Shown: positions 24,592 to 33,926, counted from the first letter of the stretch. The stretch is DNA of 64,000 nucleotides from Lachnospiraceae bacterium 10-1 (GCA_000403495.2 KE159810.1:645262-709261); one strand, 5' to 3'. Made by a program: numbers and translations. Notes: generated by a model not told the origin, from the letters alone.

Positions 24592-25047
24592 TTACTCACC
24601 TGCTTTCTTTGCGTTCAAAATATCATAAATAGGGAACTTGACCGCATATCCTTCGCCGTCTATGATAATTTGACACGCCTTCTTTTCTACTACATTAATA
24701 ATAATAGGTCCCTTTAAGTTCACACTCATTTTTGTCAGGTCGCTGGGTACCGTCACCGTAACCATAACCAGAACTTCTTCCGGCTGCAGCTCCCCGATTG
24801 GTTTTAATAATTCATCATCCACCTCCGGATTATAATCCGGCTTTACTAAGAGGGGATCCATAACCGGCATTGCAAAGGCTGGTTCCTGCGCAGACTGCAG
24901 CCAGTGAATAGAACCGTTGCCTTTCTCCACATCATGCACCAGTACAAAGTCAGTCAATTCAGGAAATCCGACAATTCCTAATGGAAAATGAATAATCTTT
25001 TCATCTGCTATTTCAATTTCTCCAAATACTTTCGTATTAATTTTCAT
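24592..25047 (-). CDS. fliW: Flagellar assembly factor FliW
   Basis: This 151-residue protein starts at ATG 25047 with AGGAG upstream. The FliW signature is IIHFPLGIVGFPELTDFVLV near residue 20. The body has FAMPVMDPLLVKPDY and the C-terminal half PIIINVVEKKACQIII. FliW binds both CsrA and flagellin, linking flagellin secretion to flagellin translation. It is placed between flgL and csrA as in other Firmicutes. Confidence 0.93.
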   Translation of the reverse strand: MKINTKVFGEIEIADEKIIHFPLGIVGFPELTDFVLVHDVEKGNGSIHWLQSAQEPAFAMPVMDPLLVKPDYNPEVDDELLKPIGELQPEEVLVMVTVTVPSDLTKMSVNLKGPIIINVVEKKACQIIIDGEGYAVKFPIYDILNAKKAGE

Positions 25048-25081
25048 AATCGCTCCTATCTGCGTTTCCGGCACGCCTGCA

Positions 25082-26674
25082 TTAAATAAAGTTCATCAAT
25101 GACGTCTGCATAATTTTTCCTGTTGCCATAAGAGCTGAATTATAGGTAAGCTCCGTACTGTTCAACTTAATCAATACATCAGCAATATCTATATCTTCAT
25201 TTTCTGACTGCAGCACCTGGAAAGTTGTCTTTTGATCCATAAGACGGTTGCTGATCAGATCAAGACGCTGGCTTCTGGTTCCATTGTCTGTAACAGCCAC
25301 ATTGGTATCATCTAAATATCCCTGTACCTTTGTAATTGTTTTCTGCAGCATATCATGCACATTTTCGCGGATATAATTATATGCCTTTTCTGCCGCATCA
25401 TATTTTTTCTTTACATCAGCATATTCAGGAGTGCCCTCATCCAAACCTTTTAAAACCTTATCTAAGTCAACTTTGGTAGCATCAATTTCTGCAAGCTCTG
25501 CAAGTGCTTTTTCAAGATCATCAATATCTCTGTCCATGCCGTGTGTAAACACTTCATCCGCAGTGGTATTGACCTGTATTTTCTGGTTATATCCCACATC
25601 ATATTCTATGGACTGTTTTACACCTTTACCATCAAGATACTCTTCATTATATTTAATGGTTTTGGGATTTCCGGCTTCATCCTTTATGGTACTTTCACAT
25701 GCAAAATAATGCTCCGGTCTTAAATCCCCTTTCTGCCACTGATCCTTTGTATAAGTAACCTGCAGTTCCGTGTCTGTCCCCAGGTTCTTTACAGCATTTT
25801 CCATTCTTTCATATGCCTTATCACTAAAAAGAACCTCTCCTGTTTCCGGTATAAAAATCACTTTATCGGTATTGGCGGCATTTGCTGCAAGTATTTGATC
25901 ATAAGGGCTGGGAACGCTTGCGCCTGACACCGTATCTGCTGAAAAAGTATCTGTTGCCGCAGGATCTGCAAATTTTATCTCCACATCATCATTAGCCGGC
26001 GGCTGTTTCCCTTTTAAACCATCATAGGAAAGGCGAAGTCTGTGAATATTTCCACTGCTAACATCCTGTTCCTTGATATTGTCATACTTCGTGTCCGTGT
26101 AATTATCTTTATTTAAACCTTCCAGGCCGCCTATATTTGTATGGTTGATTGTATCAAAAGCAGCAATTGTCTTTTGTTCCGTAATTTTATAAATGGGATA
26201 GCCATCTTTCTGCTGTTCTTGTACATCCTCCGTAAAGCTTAAAGTAGTATCTGTCCGATAACCGGTAAAAACATACCGGCCGGCATAATCCACATTCCCG
26301 GTGGAATAAAACTCATCCCTTAAAGATTTCATTTGTCCTACAATAATGTCAAGATCTTTTGAACCCAGATCCTTATTGGCACCTTTATTTGCCAGTCTGA
26401 TTATTTCTGTCAGGACTTTAGTTGTTGTATTCAGCGCCCCTTCCGTAACGTTGAGCCAGCTTTCCGCGTCAGGAGAGTTTTTCTCATAAAACTGTGTCAG
26501 CTCCGTAACATTAGTCCGAAGGCGCAGGGCACGGATGGCAATAACCGGATCATCAGAAGGTCTTGTAATCTTTTTCTGAGTGGACATCATGGTACTTAGC
26601 TTATCCTGCAATATTTTATTATTGTTGATATTATACAGAGAATTATTCTGCATAATCTTATTGGTCATTCTCAT
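25082..26674 (-). CDS. flgL: Hook-filament junction protein FlgL
   Basis: The N-terminal region (MTNKIMQNNSLYNINNNKI, TGKKITRPSDDP-like sequence QKKITRPSDDPVIAIRALRL) and the C-terminal helix (NTYNSALMATGKIMQTSLMN-like SALMATGKIMQTSLMNFI) are typical of FlgL, which joins hook and filament. At 530 residues it is longer than the roughly 300 of enterobacterial FlgL. The extra part is a beta-rich central domain (about residues 150-370). It follows the second flgK by 23 bases and has AGGAGG upstream of the ATG. Confidence 0.9.
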   Translation of the reverse strand: MRMTNKIMQNNSLYNINNNKILQDKLSTMMSTQKKITRPSDDPVIAIRALRLRTNVTELTQFYEKNSPDAESWLNVTEGALNTTTKVLTEIIRLANKGANKDLGSKDLDIIVGQMKSLRDEFYSTGNVDYAGRYVFTGYRTDTTLSFTEDVQEQQKDGYPIYKITEQKTIAAFDTINHTNIGGLEGLNKDNYTDTKYDNIKEQDVSSGNIHRLRLSYDGLKGKQPPANDDVEIKFADPAATDTFSADTVSGASVPSPYDQILAANAANTDKVIFIPETGEVLFSDKAYERMENAVKNLGTDTELQVTYTKDQWQKGDLRPEHYFACESTIKDEAGNPKTIKYNEEYLDGKGVKQSIEYDVGYNQKIQVNTTADEVFTHGMDRDIDDLEKALAELAEIDATKVDLDKVLKGLDEGTPEYADVKKKYDAAEKAYNYIRENVHDMLQKTITKVQGYLDDTNVAVTDNGTRSQRLDLISNRLMDQKTTFQVLQSENEDIDIADVLIKLNSTELTYNSALMATGKIMQTSLMNFI

Positions 26675-26697
26675 GTTGTTATCCTCCTAAAACTGTC

Positions 26698-28500
26698 CTA
26701 CACCCCTGTACGCAAAATCAACTGATCATAAACTTCCGTCAGTGTCTGTATCATCTTAGATGCCAGCGTATAAGCATTCTGAAATTTTACCAGGCTTACT
26801 GCTTCCTCATCCTCATCTACGCCGGAAATGGAAACCCGCTGATTATCAATGCTGTTTCTCAATCCATTAAATACTTCACAGAACGTAATGGCATCACTGG
26901 TATTTAGACTAATGTCCGATAAAATTGATTCAAGAAGCTGCCCGGCAGTTCCATTACGGAAATTAAATTTATCCCTGCTGGCAAGAAGTTCTATTATCTC
27001 GTTAATCTTTCCACATTCTTCCACACCCACATCAGCACTGCTACGGGTTCCTAACAGAGAAGCATCTTTAAGCAATTTCGTATTAATTGTAAAGTTTCCT
27101 GCAGTCAGTTCATAATATCCATCGGCGTCAGTAAAATCTGCCATAGTGTATTCTGTGCCATTTCCGCTAAATCCTGTAAATAAATTTTCTCCCAGTTCAT
27201 TATTGGCATTATATCCACTGGTGAAGATATTATTGATTGCCTCTGAAAACTGGCGGATCCATGCGTTCATCTGTTCCATATAATAAGGAATACCCTGATA
27301 CTTAATCTCTGCCTCCGTTCTTGCTTCCGTTCCTGCTTTTGCCGGATCTACAGGAGTGTTGGGATCCATTTTAAAGGTATACTTATCTGTTCCGTCAAAT
27401 TCCCAGCTGTCGTAATAATAAACAGTATTCCCGATGGTAATGCTTCCTCCGGTATCAGATAAGGTACATTCACGCATGTTTTTCAGGTATTCATCTGTCA
27501 CCTGTATTTCTACCGTAAGGCCATCTGCTGAAACAGAAGTTGCTGTACCGTTAAAGTTTGCACCATTATTCCCATCCCTTAGCAGTGCCAGACCTTTCAG
27601 CCTTCCATCCATAGATGCATTAGCAAGACTGAATTCATTGCCATTTGACCACATAATTTTATATAACCCGTCTGCATCTGTCTGATTTACCTTTTGGTCT
27701 TTATCTCTTGCCACATATGTCAGCGTATTAAAGTCATTTCCATCTGCCAGCACCTGCCCGCCTGCGATTCGAACCAGATATCTGGTTCCTCCGGTCACCC
27801 TGTCAGGATCTTTTGGATCGGTAATGGGCACTTCAGTCACATCTACATCTACAATCTCAGATAATTCATCAATTAATAATTCTCTTTGATCCCTAAGCTC
27901 ATTGGCGGTAGTTCCTGAAAGTTCAATTACATTAATCTGTTTATTTAATGTGGCAATCTTCTGTGCCAGCGAATTAATCTGATCTACATTTTGCTTAATC
28001 TCCAGATTAATATCCTGCTGAAGCTTCTGCAGATTACCATACATATTATTAAAATAATCAGTAAGCGATTTTGCGGAAGCAATAAACTGTGCCTTGGAGC
28101 TGTCGCTGCTGGAATTAGTTGTTATAGACTGAAGGCTTGCCGCAAATTTATTAAAAATAGTTTTAAATCCGCTTACATTGTCATCTTCAAAATATTCTTC
28201 TATGGTTTTCATGTAATATTCTTTTACTGCATATTCACCATACTTACTATTGTTATTCCAATACTTTACATCATAAAAGCTGTCCCTGACACGTTCTATT
28301 GCAATGGTATCCACACCAGCTCCTGCACATCCATAAGTGGTAAAGGTACGGAGTGCGTTATTTGCCTGCTGTACCACCTGCTGGCGGCTGTATCCAATCG
28401 TCTGTGCATTAGAAATATTGTTTGCTGTAGTGTTCAAAGCTGCGTTAGAAGCACGAAGTCCTGAACCTGCAATATATAATCCAAAAAATTGTGAAGGCAT
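26698..28500 (-). CDS. Hook-associated protein FlgK, second paralogue
   Basis: This 600-residue protein begins FFGLYIAGSGLRASNAALN and has TTANNISNAQTIGYSRQQVV, the FlgK/flagellar-rod signature. It ends with VSLVKFQNAYTLASKMIQTL, the C-terminal D0 motif. It differs in its central domain from the 538-residue FlgK encoded just upstream (16-base gap), so these are diverged paralogues, not a recent duplication. They may form two layers of the hook-filament junction or be alternates. Confidence 0.85.
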   Translation of the reverse strand: MPSQFFGLYIAGSGLRASNAALNTTANNISNAQTIGYSRQQVVQQANNALRTFTTYGCAGAGVDTIAIERVRDSFYDVKYWNNNSKYGEYAVKEYYMKTIEEYFEDDNVSGFKTIFNKFAASLQSITTNSSSDSSKAQFIASAKSLTDYFNNMYGNLQKLQQDINLEIKQNVDQINSLAQKIATLNKQINVIELSGTTANELRDQRELLIDELSEIVDVDVTEVPITDPKDPDRVTGGTRYLVRIAGGQVLADGNDFNTLTYVARDKDQKVNQTDADGLYKIMWSNGNEFSLANASMDGRLKGLALLRDGNNGANFNGTATSVSADGLTVEIQVTDEYLKNMRECTLSDTGGSITIGNTVYYYDSWEFDGTDKYTFKMDPNTPVDPAKAGTEARTEAEIKYQGIPYYMEQMNAWIRQFSEAINNIFTSGYNANNELGENLFTGFSGNGTEYTMADFTDADGYYELTAGNFTINTKLLKDASLLGTRSSADVGVEECGKINEIIELLASRDKFNFRNGTAGQLLESILSDISLNTSDAITFCEVFNGLRNSIDNQRVSISGVDEDEEAVSLVKFQNAYTLASKMIQTLTEVYDQLILRTGV

Positions 28501-28516
28501 TTACCTCACTCCTTTC

Positions 28517-30133
28517 TTATCTTCCAAGTGAAACAATAATATGCTCTAACATTTCACTGATTACATTGATGTACCGGCTGGATGCATTATAAGCATTTTG
28601 GAACATAACCATATTGCTCATCTCTTCATCGGAGGAAACGCCAAGCACCTGTTCTCTCGCCGCTGCAATACTGTCAACGGTAAGCTGCTGATTCTCACTG
28701 ATTCCCCACAAGGCAGAACCGGTATTTGCCACCTGTGAAATCAAATTGTTGTAATAATTAATGAAGTTGGTAGCTGTTTTTACATTAGGATTTAATGTAT
28801 ATGCTTCTTCCGTAAAAATATCCTTCAGTATGTCGGCTGTCTCCTGATCAATTTTCCCATCTGGTTTCTTAAATCCCAGCAGGGAAGGAGCCTGTTTAAT
28901 GGTTCCGTTAATAATGATATTTTCCACGGAAAAGTCAGCCGGATCCGTGCTGCCTGTCATTGTATTAAAAATAGTGTATGCCTGACCAGTAGCCGGATCT
29001 CTCATATAGGTTGAATTGGGATCCTTTGCGGTTTCCCTGTCTGCCGCATCTGCAAACACCTTATTAATAGCAGTGGTTAATTTATTAACCAACTGATCAA
29101 ATTCCGCCTGCACATTCATTATGATGGACTGCTTAATATCCTTATCATAATAAGCAGGATCCAGATCCTTATGAGTAGCACGCCTGTCGCCTCTTGCAAC
29201 CAGCATAGCTTTCAATGCGCCAATATCCGTATTCCGGTCAGTGGAAATAATCTGCTGCATGTTGAAAAGCTCGGCGCCCTCTATATTAACCTCTTCTATC
29301 CCATTAACTATGTTTGTCTCTGCAAGCTGTTTCCAGTAGGGAGTATAAAATCCTGTTTCCTTGTCTGCATAAAGACAGATTTCATTGTAAGAATCTGCTT
29401 TTACAAAATCCTTGCCTTCCAAACGAATCAATGCATTTCCATCAGCATCTTCCCGCACATCAATGTATCCCATAGAAGATAATTCATCAATAAGCTGATT
29501 TCTTTCATCTTTCAGGTCATTGGCATGCTCAACTTTACCTGACTCAATTTTTACAATTTCCTGATTTAACTCTGAAATGCGTTTGGCATAAGCATTCATG
29601 GTGTTGACCTGCTGCATCACCTGATAATTTAAATTATCCTGATACTCGCAAAGTCCGGTATAAACTGCGTTTGCGCGGCTTAAAAATTCAGAACAGCGCT
29701 GCACAAAAACGCCTTGATTTACAGCATTCCCAGGATCCTTTGCCATCTCCTGTACCGAAGTCCACAAATTTGAAATCGCACCGGCAAAGGCTCTTCCTTC
29801 CAATTCCTGAAAAAGATTTTCAATCTCTTCCACAGCAACTGCTGAAGTATCATAATAAGCACTTCTTCCAGACTCTCTTCTGTAAGCTTTATCAAGAAAA
29901 TAATCCCTGACTTGTTTAACCTGAGTATAATTTACACCATGACCTGTCTGCAGATATGCATTAGAAGCAGCACTCTTAGATATGGTCTTATAAGTACGGG
30001 TACCAAGCTGCACCTGCTGCCTGGTGTACCCGACAGTATCCACATTTGACATGTTATGCGCTGTTGTATTAAGCGCATTTTGACTTGTTTGCAATCCACT
30101 TGCACCAATATATAAACTTCCCATCAAAGACAT
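28517..30133 (-). CDS. flgK: Hook-associated protein FlgK
   Basis: This 538-residue protein has the N-terminal flagellar-rod motif LYIGASGLQTSQNALNTTAH followed by NMSNVDTVGYTRQQV. The C-terminal part is MSNMVMFQNAYNASSRYINV, typical of FlgK (HAP1). It follows flgN, its usual export chaperone, by 27 bases. The middle carries an FlgK helical region (LNYQVMQQVNTMNAYAKRIS, IVKIESGKVEHANDLKDERN). Confidence 0.9.
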   Translation of the reverse strand: MSLMGSLYIGASGLQTSQNALNTTAHNMSNVDTVGYTRQQVQLGTRTYKTISKSAASNAYLQTGHGVNYTQVKQVRDYFLDKAYRRESGRSAYYDTSAVAVEEIENLFQELEGRAFAGAISNLWTSVQEMAKDPGNAVNQGVFVQRCSEFLSRANAVYTGLCEYQDNLNYQVMQQVNTMNAYAKRISELNQEIVKIESGKVEHANDLKDERNQLIDELSSMGYIDVREDADGNALIRLEGKDFVKADSYNEICLYADKETGFYTPYWKQLAETNIVNGIEEVNIEGAELFNMQQIISTDRNTDIGALKAMLVARGDRRATHKDLDPAYYDKDIKQSIIMNVQAEFDQLVNKLTTAINKVFADAADRETAKDPNSTYMRDPATGQAYTIFNTMTGSTDPADFSVENIIINGTIKQAPSLLGFKKPDGKIDQETADILKDIFTEEAYTLNPNVKTATNFINYYNNLISQVANTGSALWGISENQQLTVDSIAAAREQVLGVSSDEEMSNMVMFQNAYNASSRYINVISEMLEHIIVSLGR

Positions 30134-30160
30134 ATTATCACCTCAAAACTTTCACAAGGA

Positions 30161-30679
30161 TTATTGTTTGGCATCAAAGCCTCTTCCATCTACTCCCATG
30201 GCTGCCCCTGTGTTGCAGGCACCTTTATTATAATTGGCTGTCTCAGGCGCTGTTTTCATCGCCTGCAGCATATTCATGTCAAATTCCACCATTTCCAGCG
30301 CATTTTGAATTAAAATCCTGTTTTGCTCATTTACACGCTTTACTTCATGAACGGCGTTGCTTAATTTGTCATGTACCTTAGCCAGTTTCTGCTGCTCCTG
30401 CGGTCTTGCTTTAAGCATATCCACCAGATCCGCAAGCATCAGTGAGTTAACATCCTTGTTGATTACATTGGCGATATCAGTAAATGCCTCTTGTCTTTGC
30501 TGTTCCAGATGGTTGATCTTACTGACAACGATTTGTTCTTCATCCGTGAGTTTGGCTAATTCTTCCAATTCACCAGTCACAATGACCGGAGTTTTCTTTG
30601 TAGATAATTCCAGCAAGTTTTCATATTCCCGGCTTTCCAGATCTAATATTTCAATCAGATTTTCCATCAAACTTGCCAC
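30161..30679 (-). CDS. flgN: FlgN family flagellar export chaperone
   Basis: This 172-residue mostly helical protein has the FlgN layout (LIEILDLESREYENLLELST, QIVVSKINHLEQQRQEAF, NRILIQNALEMVEFDMNM). FlgN binds FlgK and FlgL before export. The best start is the GTG at 30679, eight bases after GAGG; an ATG four codons on lacks a ribosome site. The C-terminal 35 residues are low-complexity and probably disordered. Confidence 0.85.
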   Translation of the reverse strand: MASLMENLIEILDLESREYENLLELSTKKTPVIVTGELEELAKLTDEEQIVVSKINHLEQQRQEAFTDIANVINKDVNSLMLADLVDMLKARPQEQQKLAKVHDKLSNAVHEVKRVNEQNRILIQNALEMVEFDMNMLQAMKTAPETANYNKGACNTGAAMGVDGRGFDAKQ

Positions 30680-30684
30680 TTGAA

Positions 30685-30960
30685 TTACCTCATCTCTTCA
30701 TATTTTTGAAATAATTTATCAGCAAAGCTTGCTGCGCTGACTTCATAAGTTCCTTCCTGAACCCTGGCCTTAATAGAAGCTGTTAAATCTTCCCTGATAT
30801 CACTGCTTCCTGCCACAGCCTGCTTGGCAGCCTGAATATCCTTCCCCATACTGGAAATCTGCAGATGATCTGAAAAACTTGTATTGCTCTTAGCCTGCGG
30901 CTTTGTTGTTTTCTTTGTATCGTATAATCCCTGAACCTGTGTATAAGCCTCTATACGCAT
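30685..30960 (-). CDS. flgM: Anti-sigma-28 factor FlgM
   Basis: This 91-residue protein starts at ATG 30960, with AAGGAGG eight bases upstream; the frame is open further but overlaps the promoter. The C-terminal half (REDLTASIKARVQEGTYEVS, AASFADKLFQKYEEM) is the sigma-28-binding region. FlgM keeps the flagellar sigma factor silent until the hook is complete. The gene has a sigma-28 promoter of its own, giving negative feedback, and is first in the flgM-flgN-flgK-flgK2-flgL-fliW-csrA operon. Confidence 0.93.
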   Translation of the reverse strand: MRIEAYTQVQGLYDTKKTTKPQAKSNTSFSDHLQISSMGKDIQAAKQAVAGSSDIREDLTASIKARVQEGTYEVSAASFADKLFQKYEEMR

Positions 30961-31024
30961 TCGGATTCCTCCTTCCGTGGATTTTCCATTATTCATTTTC
31001 ATCATGTTTTTAACTTCACTATTT

Positions 31025-31051
31025 GTATCGGACATTTTCTTTCAGACTTTA
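31025..31051 (-). promoter_or_regulatory. Sigma-28 promoter of the flgM operon
   Basis: TAAA (31048-31051), 15 bases and TCCGATAC (31025-31032) on the minus strand, 65 bases before the flgM ATG. It is the fourth example of this element in the window. Confidence 0.87.
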
Positions 31052-31070
31052 GAGAGGAAAGGAAATTTTA

Positions 31071-31102
31071 TAAAAAATGGGGCGGCCTCTCCCTGGCTGC
31101 CC
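31071..31102 (-). terminator. Terminator after the HTH/ATPase/STAS-like gene
   Basis: GGGCAGCC, a 7-base loop and GGCCGCCC (one internal mismatch) precede CATTTTTTAT on the minus strand, 15 bases after the upstream gene. It separates that gene from the flgM promoter. Confidence 0.8.
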
Positions 31103-31116
31103 GTTAAAAATATGCT

Positions 31117-32154
31117 TTAATTCATTGTTGTGCGGCGGATCATTCGTTCAACAGCTTCATTGGTATTCACACAGCGAAGCTCTATTTCAGGATGATTATT
31201 TTGATAAACACGAAACAGCTCATCAGCAAATCCCTGTCCAATTTCTTCAACATCTTTAAAGTCAAGAATAACTGTTTTAAACTTATCAAAACCAAAGTAC
31301 AGACGTTTTGCCTGTGACCTGGATACAGGATAACCGCTGTCACAAATATGCTTAATTGGAATTTGCGTTATGGTAAATCCACCATTGTCATCAGAATACA
31401 TATCGAAAATCTCCTTTAATGTTCTTGTTGTATCATTGGCCAGCGCCATGATAATCAGTGTTCCCTTCATATCCCGCATCTTTTTAAATGTTGGCGAGGC
31501 GTCAGCCAGGTCTGTAACTATTTCCTTGGTATTGTCCTGAGAAAAAATTTTTTGGTCAGAAATTACCCCAAAATGATCCATAACTTTTGATGTAAAAAAA
31601 ATCCCCTCCCCGGAATGATTGTGACTATCTGTAGTAAGTTTCCCCTTAAAAAGACTGAATATAGCATCATCCAGACTTTCATAATGATAAAAATCTGCTA
31701 TCTTTCTAAAAATGCCTATCCCATTATCAGAAATATTTACCCAGGTATATAAGGCATTTTGACTAATGTTGACAATAACCTTTTCTGCATTCGAATGATC
31801 AATTACGTTATTAAACATTTCCATGAAAGCATATTCCCAAATGCGTACAACATTCCCGGGAAAGTCCTCAACATAAGAACTTAATGTTTCACGATATATC
31901 ACGTCTTCTTCCAGAGTTTTCTCTTTTAAATGAAAAGTAAAAGTATTATTTAATGTTTTTACAAGGTAATAATTTCCAGAAGCATCTCTGGCAATCAATC
32001 CATCCTGTTCCAACTCATTTATATATTTGTAAACAGTAGTAGAAGAAATGGAAAAAGTATTCGCAGTTCTTTTAACAAAATCAATTTGTTTTTTAAAAAT
32101 TTTTTCCATTATGTAATTTTTTATTCTGCTTCGTTTTTCTTTTGTGAATGACAT
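31117..32154 (-). CDS. HTH / histidine-kinase-type ATPase / DUF4325 (STAS-like) regulator
   Basis: This 345-residue protein has three parts. An N-terminal winged HTH covers about residues 1-70 (NTFSISSTTVYKYINELEQD). An ATPase fold of the GHKL type covers about 85-220, with MEMFNNVIDHSNAEKVIVNI as the N-box, VNISDNGIGIF as the G1 box and SGEGIFFTSKVMDHFG as the G2 region. A C-terminal DUF4325 domain (about 265-340, DFKDVEEIGQGFADELFRVY) completes it. It has no His phosphoacceptor or sensor, so it resembles a cytoplasmic kinase or anti-sigma switch bound to DNA. It lies directly upstream of the flgM operon; a link to flagellar control is inference. Confidence 0.75.
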   Translation of the reverse strand: MSFTKEKRSRIKNYIMEKIFKKQIDFVKRTANTFSISSTTVYKYINELEQDGLIARDASGNYYLVKTLNNTFTFHLKEKTLEEDVIYRETLSSYVEDFPGNVVRIWEYAFMEMFNNVIDHSNAEKVIVNISQNALYTWVNISDNGIGIFRKIADFYHYESLDDAIFSLFKGKLTTDSHNHSGEGIFFTSKVMDHFGVISDQKIFSQDNTKEIVTDLADASPTFKKMRDMKGTLIIMALANDTTRTLKEIFDMYSDDNGGFTITQIPIKHICDSGYPVSRSQAKRLYFGFDKFKTVILDFKDVEEIGQGFADELFRVYQNNHPEIELRCVNTNEAVERMIRRTTMN

Positions 32155-32186
32155 TGATATACCTCCAGTTTCATTCTAATACTATA

Positions 32187-32213
32187 ATAAATTTAAATCA
32201 ACATAAATTTAAA
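32187..32213. repeat. Direct repeat in front of the HTH/ATPase gene
   Basis: ATAAATTTAAA occurs twice, at 32187-32197 and 32203-32213, 16 bases apart, between the gene start at 32154 and its likely promoter. It could be an operator for the protein's own HTH. The AT-rich surroundings reduce its weight. Confidence 0.4.
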
Positions 32214-32305
32214 CTTATTAAAAATTTTTTTTAATATATTCTGATTTTATCTTAACATATACAAACAATCTTCTATCTTATCCAAATTTTCTCCTGCAAA
32301 ACTGC

Positions 32306-32344
32306 AGAAAAAGAGCAGAGTACATATTTTTACATACCCTGCTC
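32306..32344 (-). terminator. Terminator after the response-regulator/HD gene
   Basis: GAGCAGGGTA and TACTCTGCTC form a 10-bp stem (one G-U) with a 12-base loop, followed on the minus strand by TTTTTC. It lies 50 bases after the stop codon at 32394. Confidence 0.8.
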
Positions 32345-32393
32345 CATAGTGAACACTCTGGCTTTATTTCTCTTCGGCTTTCTCCGCTTCCAT

Positions 32394-33425
32394 CTAGCTT
32401 CTTTTTCTTTCAATGGCTGTAACAAACGCATTTAACACCTTGGGGTTAAACACGCCGCATTCATTATTTTTTATCATTCTCATAGCCTCTTCATGGCTGA
32501 AAGCTTTTTTATAAACCCTCTCAGAAGTAAGGGCATCATAAACATCCGCCACTGATACTACCTGAGCCCATATGGAAATATCGTCTCCTTTCAGGCCATC
32601 GGGATATCCCCGGCCATCCCATCTTTCATGATGATGTCTGCAAATGTCATAGCTGTAATTATAAGTTTCTTCATCCACAATATCATAAACGCTTTTTAAA
32701 ATCTCACAGCCCTGCACCGTATGCTGCTTCATAATTTCAAACTCTTCATTGGTTAGTCTTCCCGGCTTATTTAAAATACCATCAGGAGTGGATATTTTAC
32801 CTACATCATGAAGTATGGAAGCTGATACAATCTTATCAATTTCTGCTTTGGGCAGATAATATTCCGGGTAAGTATTGCTTACTTCTGTCATAATGATTCC
32901 CGTAAGCCCGCAAATCCGCCTTACATGCTCACCTGATTCACAGTCCCTGAACTCTATCAGTGTTGCAAGGGTTTCGATCATAGACTGGTTAAAGCGGTTC
33001 AGGCGTTCTACCTGCTCCGCTACTTTTCTTTCCAATTCATTTCTGTGCTCATACAACTCTACCACGTTATTTACACGACAGACTAAAAAGTGGGCAATAA
33101 ACGGCTTGGTAATTACGTCTACCGCCCCAAGATGGTATCCTTCCAAAAGCATGTCCCTGCTGTTTTCTGCTGTGATTAAAAATACCGGTATTCTGTCAAT
33201 CTTTCCGTTTTTATTTAATTCCCGCAGCACGCCAAGTCCATCCAGCTCCGGCATAATCAGGTCAAGCAGAACTGCTGAAATATCAGAATGGCTGTCAAGA
33301 ATCTCAACAGCCTGTACTCCATTGCATGCTTTTATAATTTCATAATCTTCTTTAAATATCTCTGCTAAAATTTCCCGATTAATTTCTATATCGTCAACAA
33401 TTAATATTGTCTTTTTATTGCTCAT
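32394..33425 (-). CDS. Response regulator with HD-GYP-like phosphodiesterase output
   Basis: This 343-residue protein has a receiver domain (about residues 1-120: ILIVDDIEINREILAEI, phosphoacceptor in LLDLIMPELDG, KPF near 108) joined by a coiled-coil to an HD domain. The HD part has HDVGKIS and RHHHERWDGRGYPDGLKGDD, the RpfG/HD-GYP pattern of cyclic-di-GMP phosphodiesterases. I start it at ATG 33425 with GGAGG upstream. It has its own promoter and terminator, so it is a single gene. Cyclic-di-GMP turnover would fit control of the adjacent motility genes, but that link is inferred. Confidence 0.85.
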   Translation of the reverse strand: MSNKKTILIVDDIEINREILAEIFKEDYEIIKACNGVQAVEILDSHSDISAVLLDLIMPELDGLGVLRELNKNGKIDRIPVFLITAENSRDMLLEGYHLGAVDVITKPFIAHFLVCRVNNVVELYEHRNELERKVAEQVERLNRFNQSMIETLATLIEFRDCESGEHVRRICGLTGIIMTEVSNTYPEYYLPKAEIDKIVSASILHDVGKISTPDGILNKPGRLTNEEFEIMKQHTVQGCEILKSVYDIVDEETYNYSYDICRHHHERWDGRGYPDGLKGDDISIWAQVVSVADVYDALTSERVYKKAFSHEEAMRMIKNNECGVFNPKVLNAFVTAIERKRS

Positions 33426-33461
33426 TATCAACCTCCGCCTGTCACTCCCCTATTAAAATAC

Positions 33462-33490
33462 AATATAACAAATTTCTATTATATTTGCAA
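33462..33490 (-). promoter_or_regulatory. Housekeeping-type promoter of the response-regulator/HD gene
   Basis: TTGCAA (33485-33490), 17 bases and TATATT (33462-33467) on the minus strand, 37 bases before the ATG. Confidence 0.7.
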
Positions 33491-33503
33491 ATAGATTCAT
33501 CAA

Positions 33504-33926
33504 TCAATTGTCTGGATGATAACTGCTTTGCAGCTGCCGGATCTGCTCATCGGTTAATTGCACCACGGGGGAATTTTCATCACAGGTATTGCGGTTTTCA
33601 ACAATAAGAACACTGCTGTTTTCCATAAGGGTATGGGTATGCCACACGCCGGCCTTCACATTATAACATTTGCAGGGTTCCAGATTCGTGCTTTGTATGG
33701 TACCGGCTTCCTCTCCGTTTCCTGCCGTAAACAGGGTACAATTTCCTCTAAGGAGCACAAATACTTCATCGGTTTCCTGATGCTTTTGCATGGTTTTCAA
33801 GTTATGTACCTCAAGCTCATCAATATCATTCAGTATTGCCACTCTCCATGTTTCAAAATCAATCACCGGTGCATATCCGGGTTCATTGTACTGTTTGATT
33901 TCAATGTCCATTCTTTCCTGATCCAT
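33504..33926 (-). CDS. Cupin-domain protein
   Basis: This 140-residue protein carries a single cupin barrel: HQETDEVFVLLRGNCTLF (the HxH/E...E metal motif 1 region) and GVWHTHTLMENSSVLIVE (motif 2 with two His). Such small cupins act as isomerases, dioxygenases or ligand sensors; no substrate can be read from it. ATG 33926 follows GAGGAGG by five bases. It has its own promoter and stands between the response-regulator gene and the truncated esterase. Confidence 0.8.
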   Translation of the reverse strand: MDQERMDIEIKQYNEPGYAPVIDFETWRVAILNDIDELEVHNLKTMQKHQETDEVFVLLRGNCTLFTAGNGEEAGTIQSTNLEPCKCYNVKAGVWHTHTLMENSSVLIVENRNTCDENSPVVQLTDEQIRQLQSSYHPDN

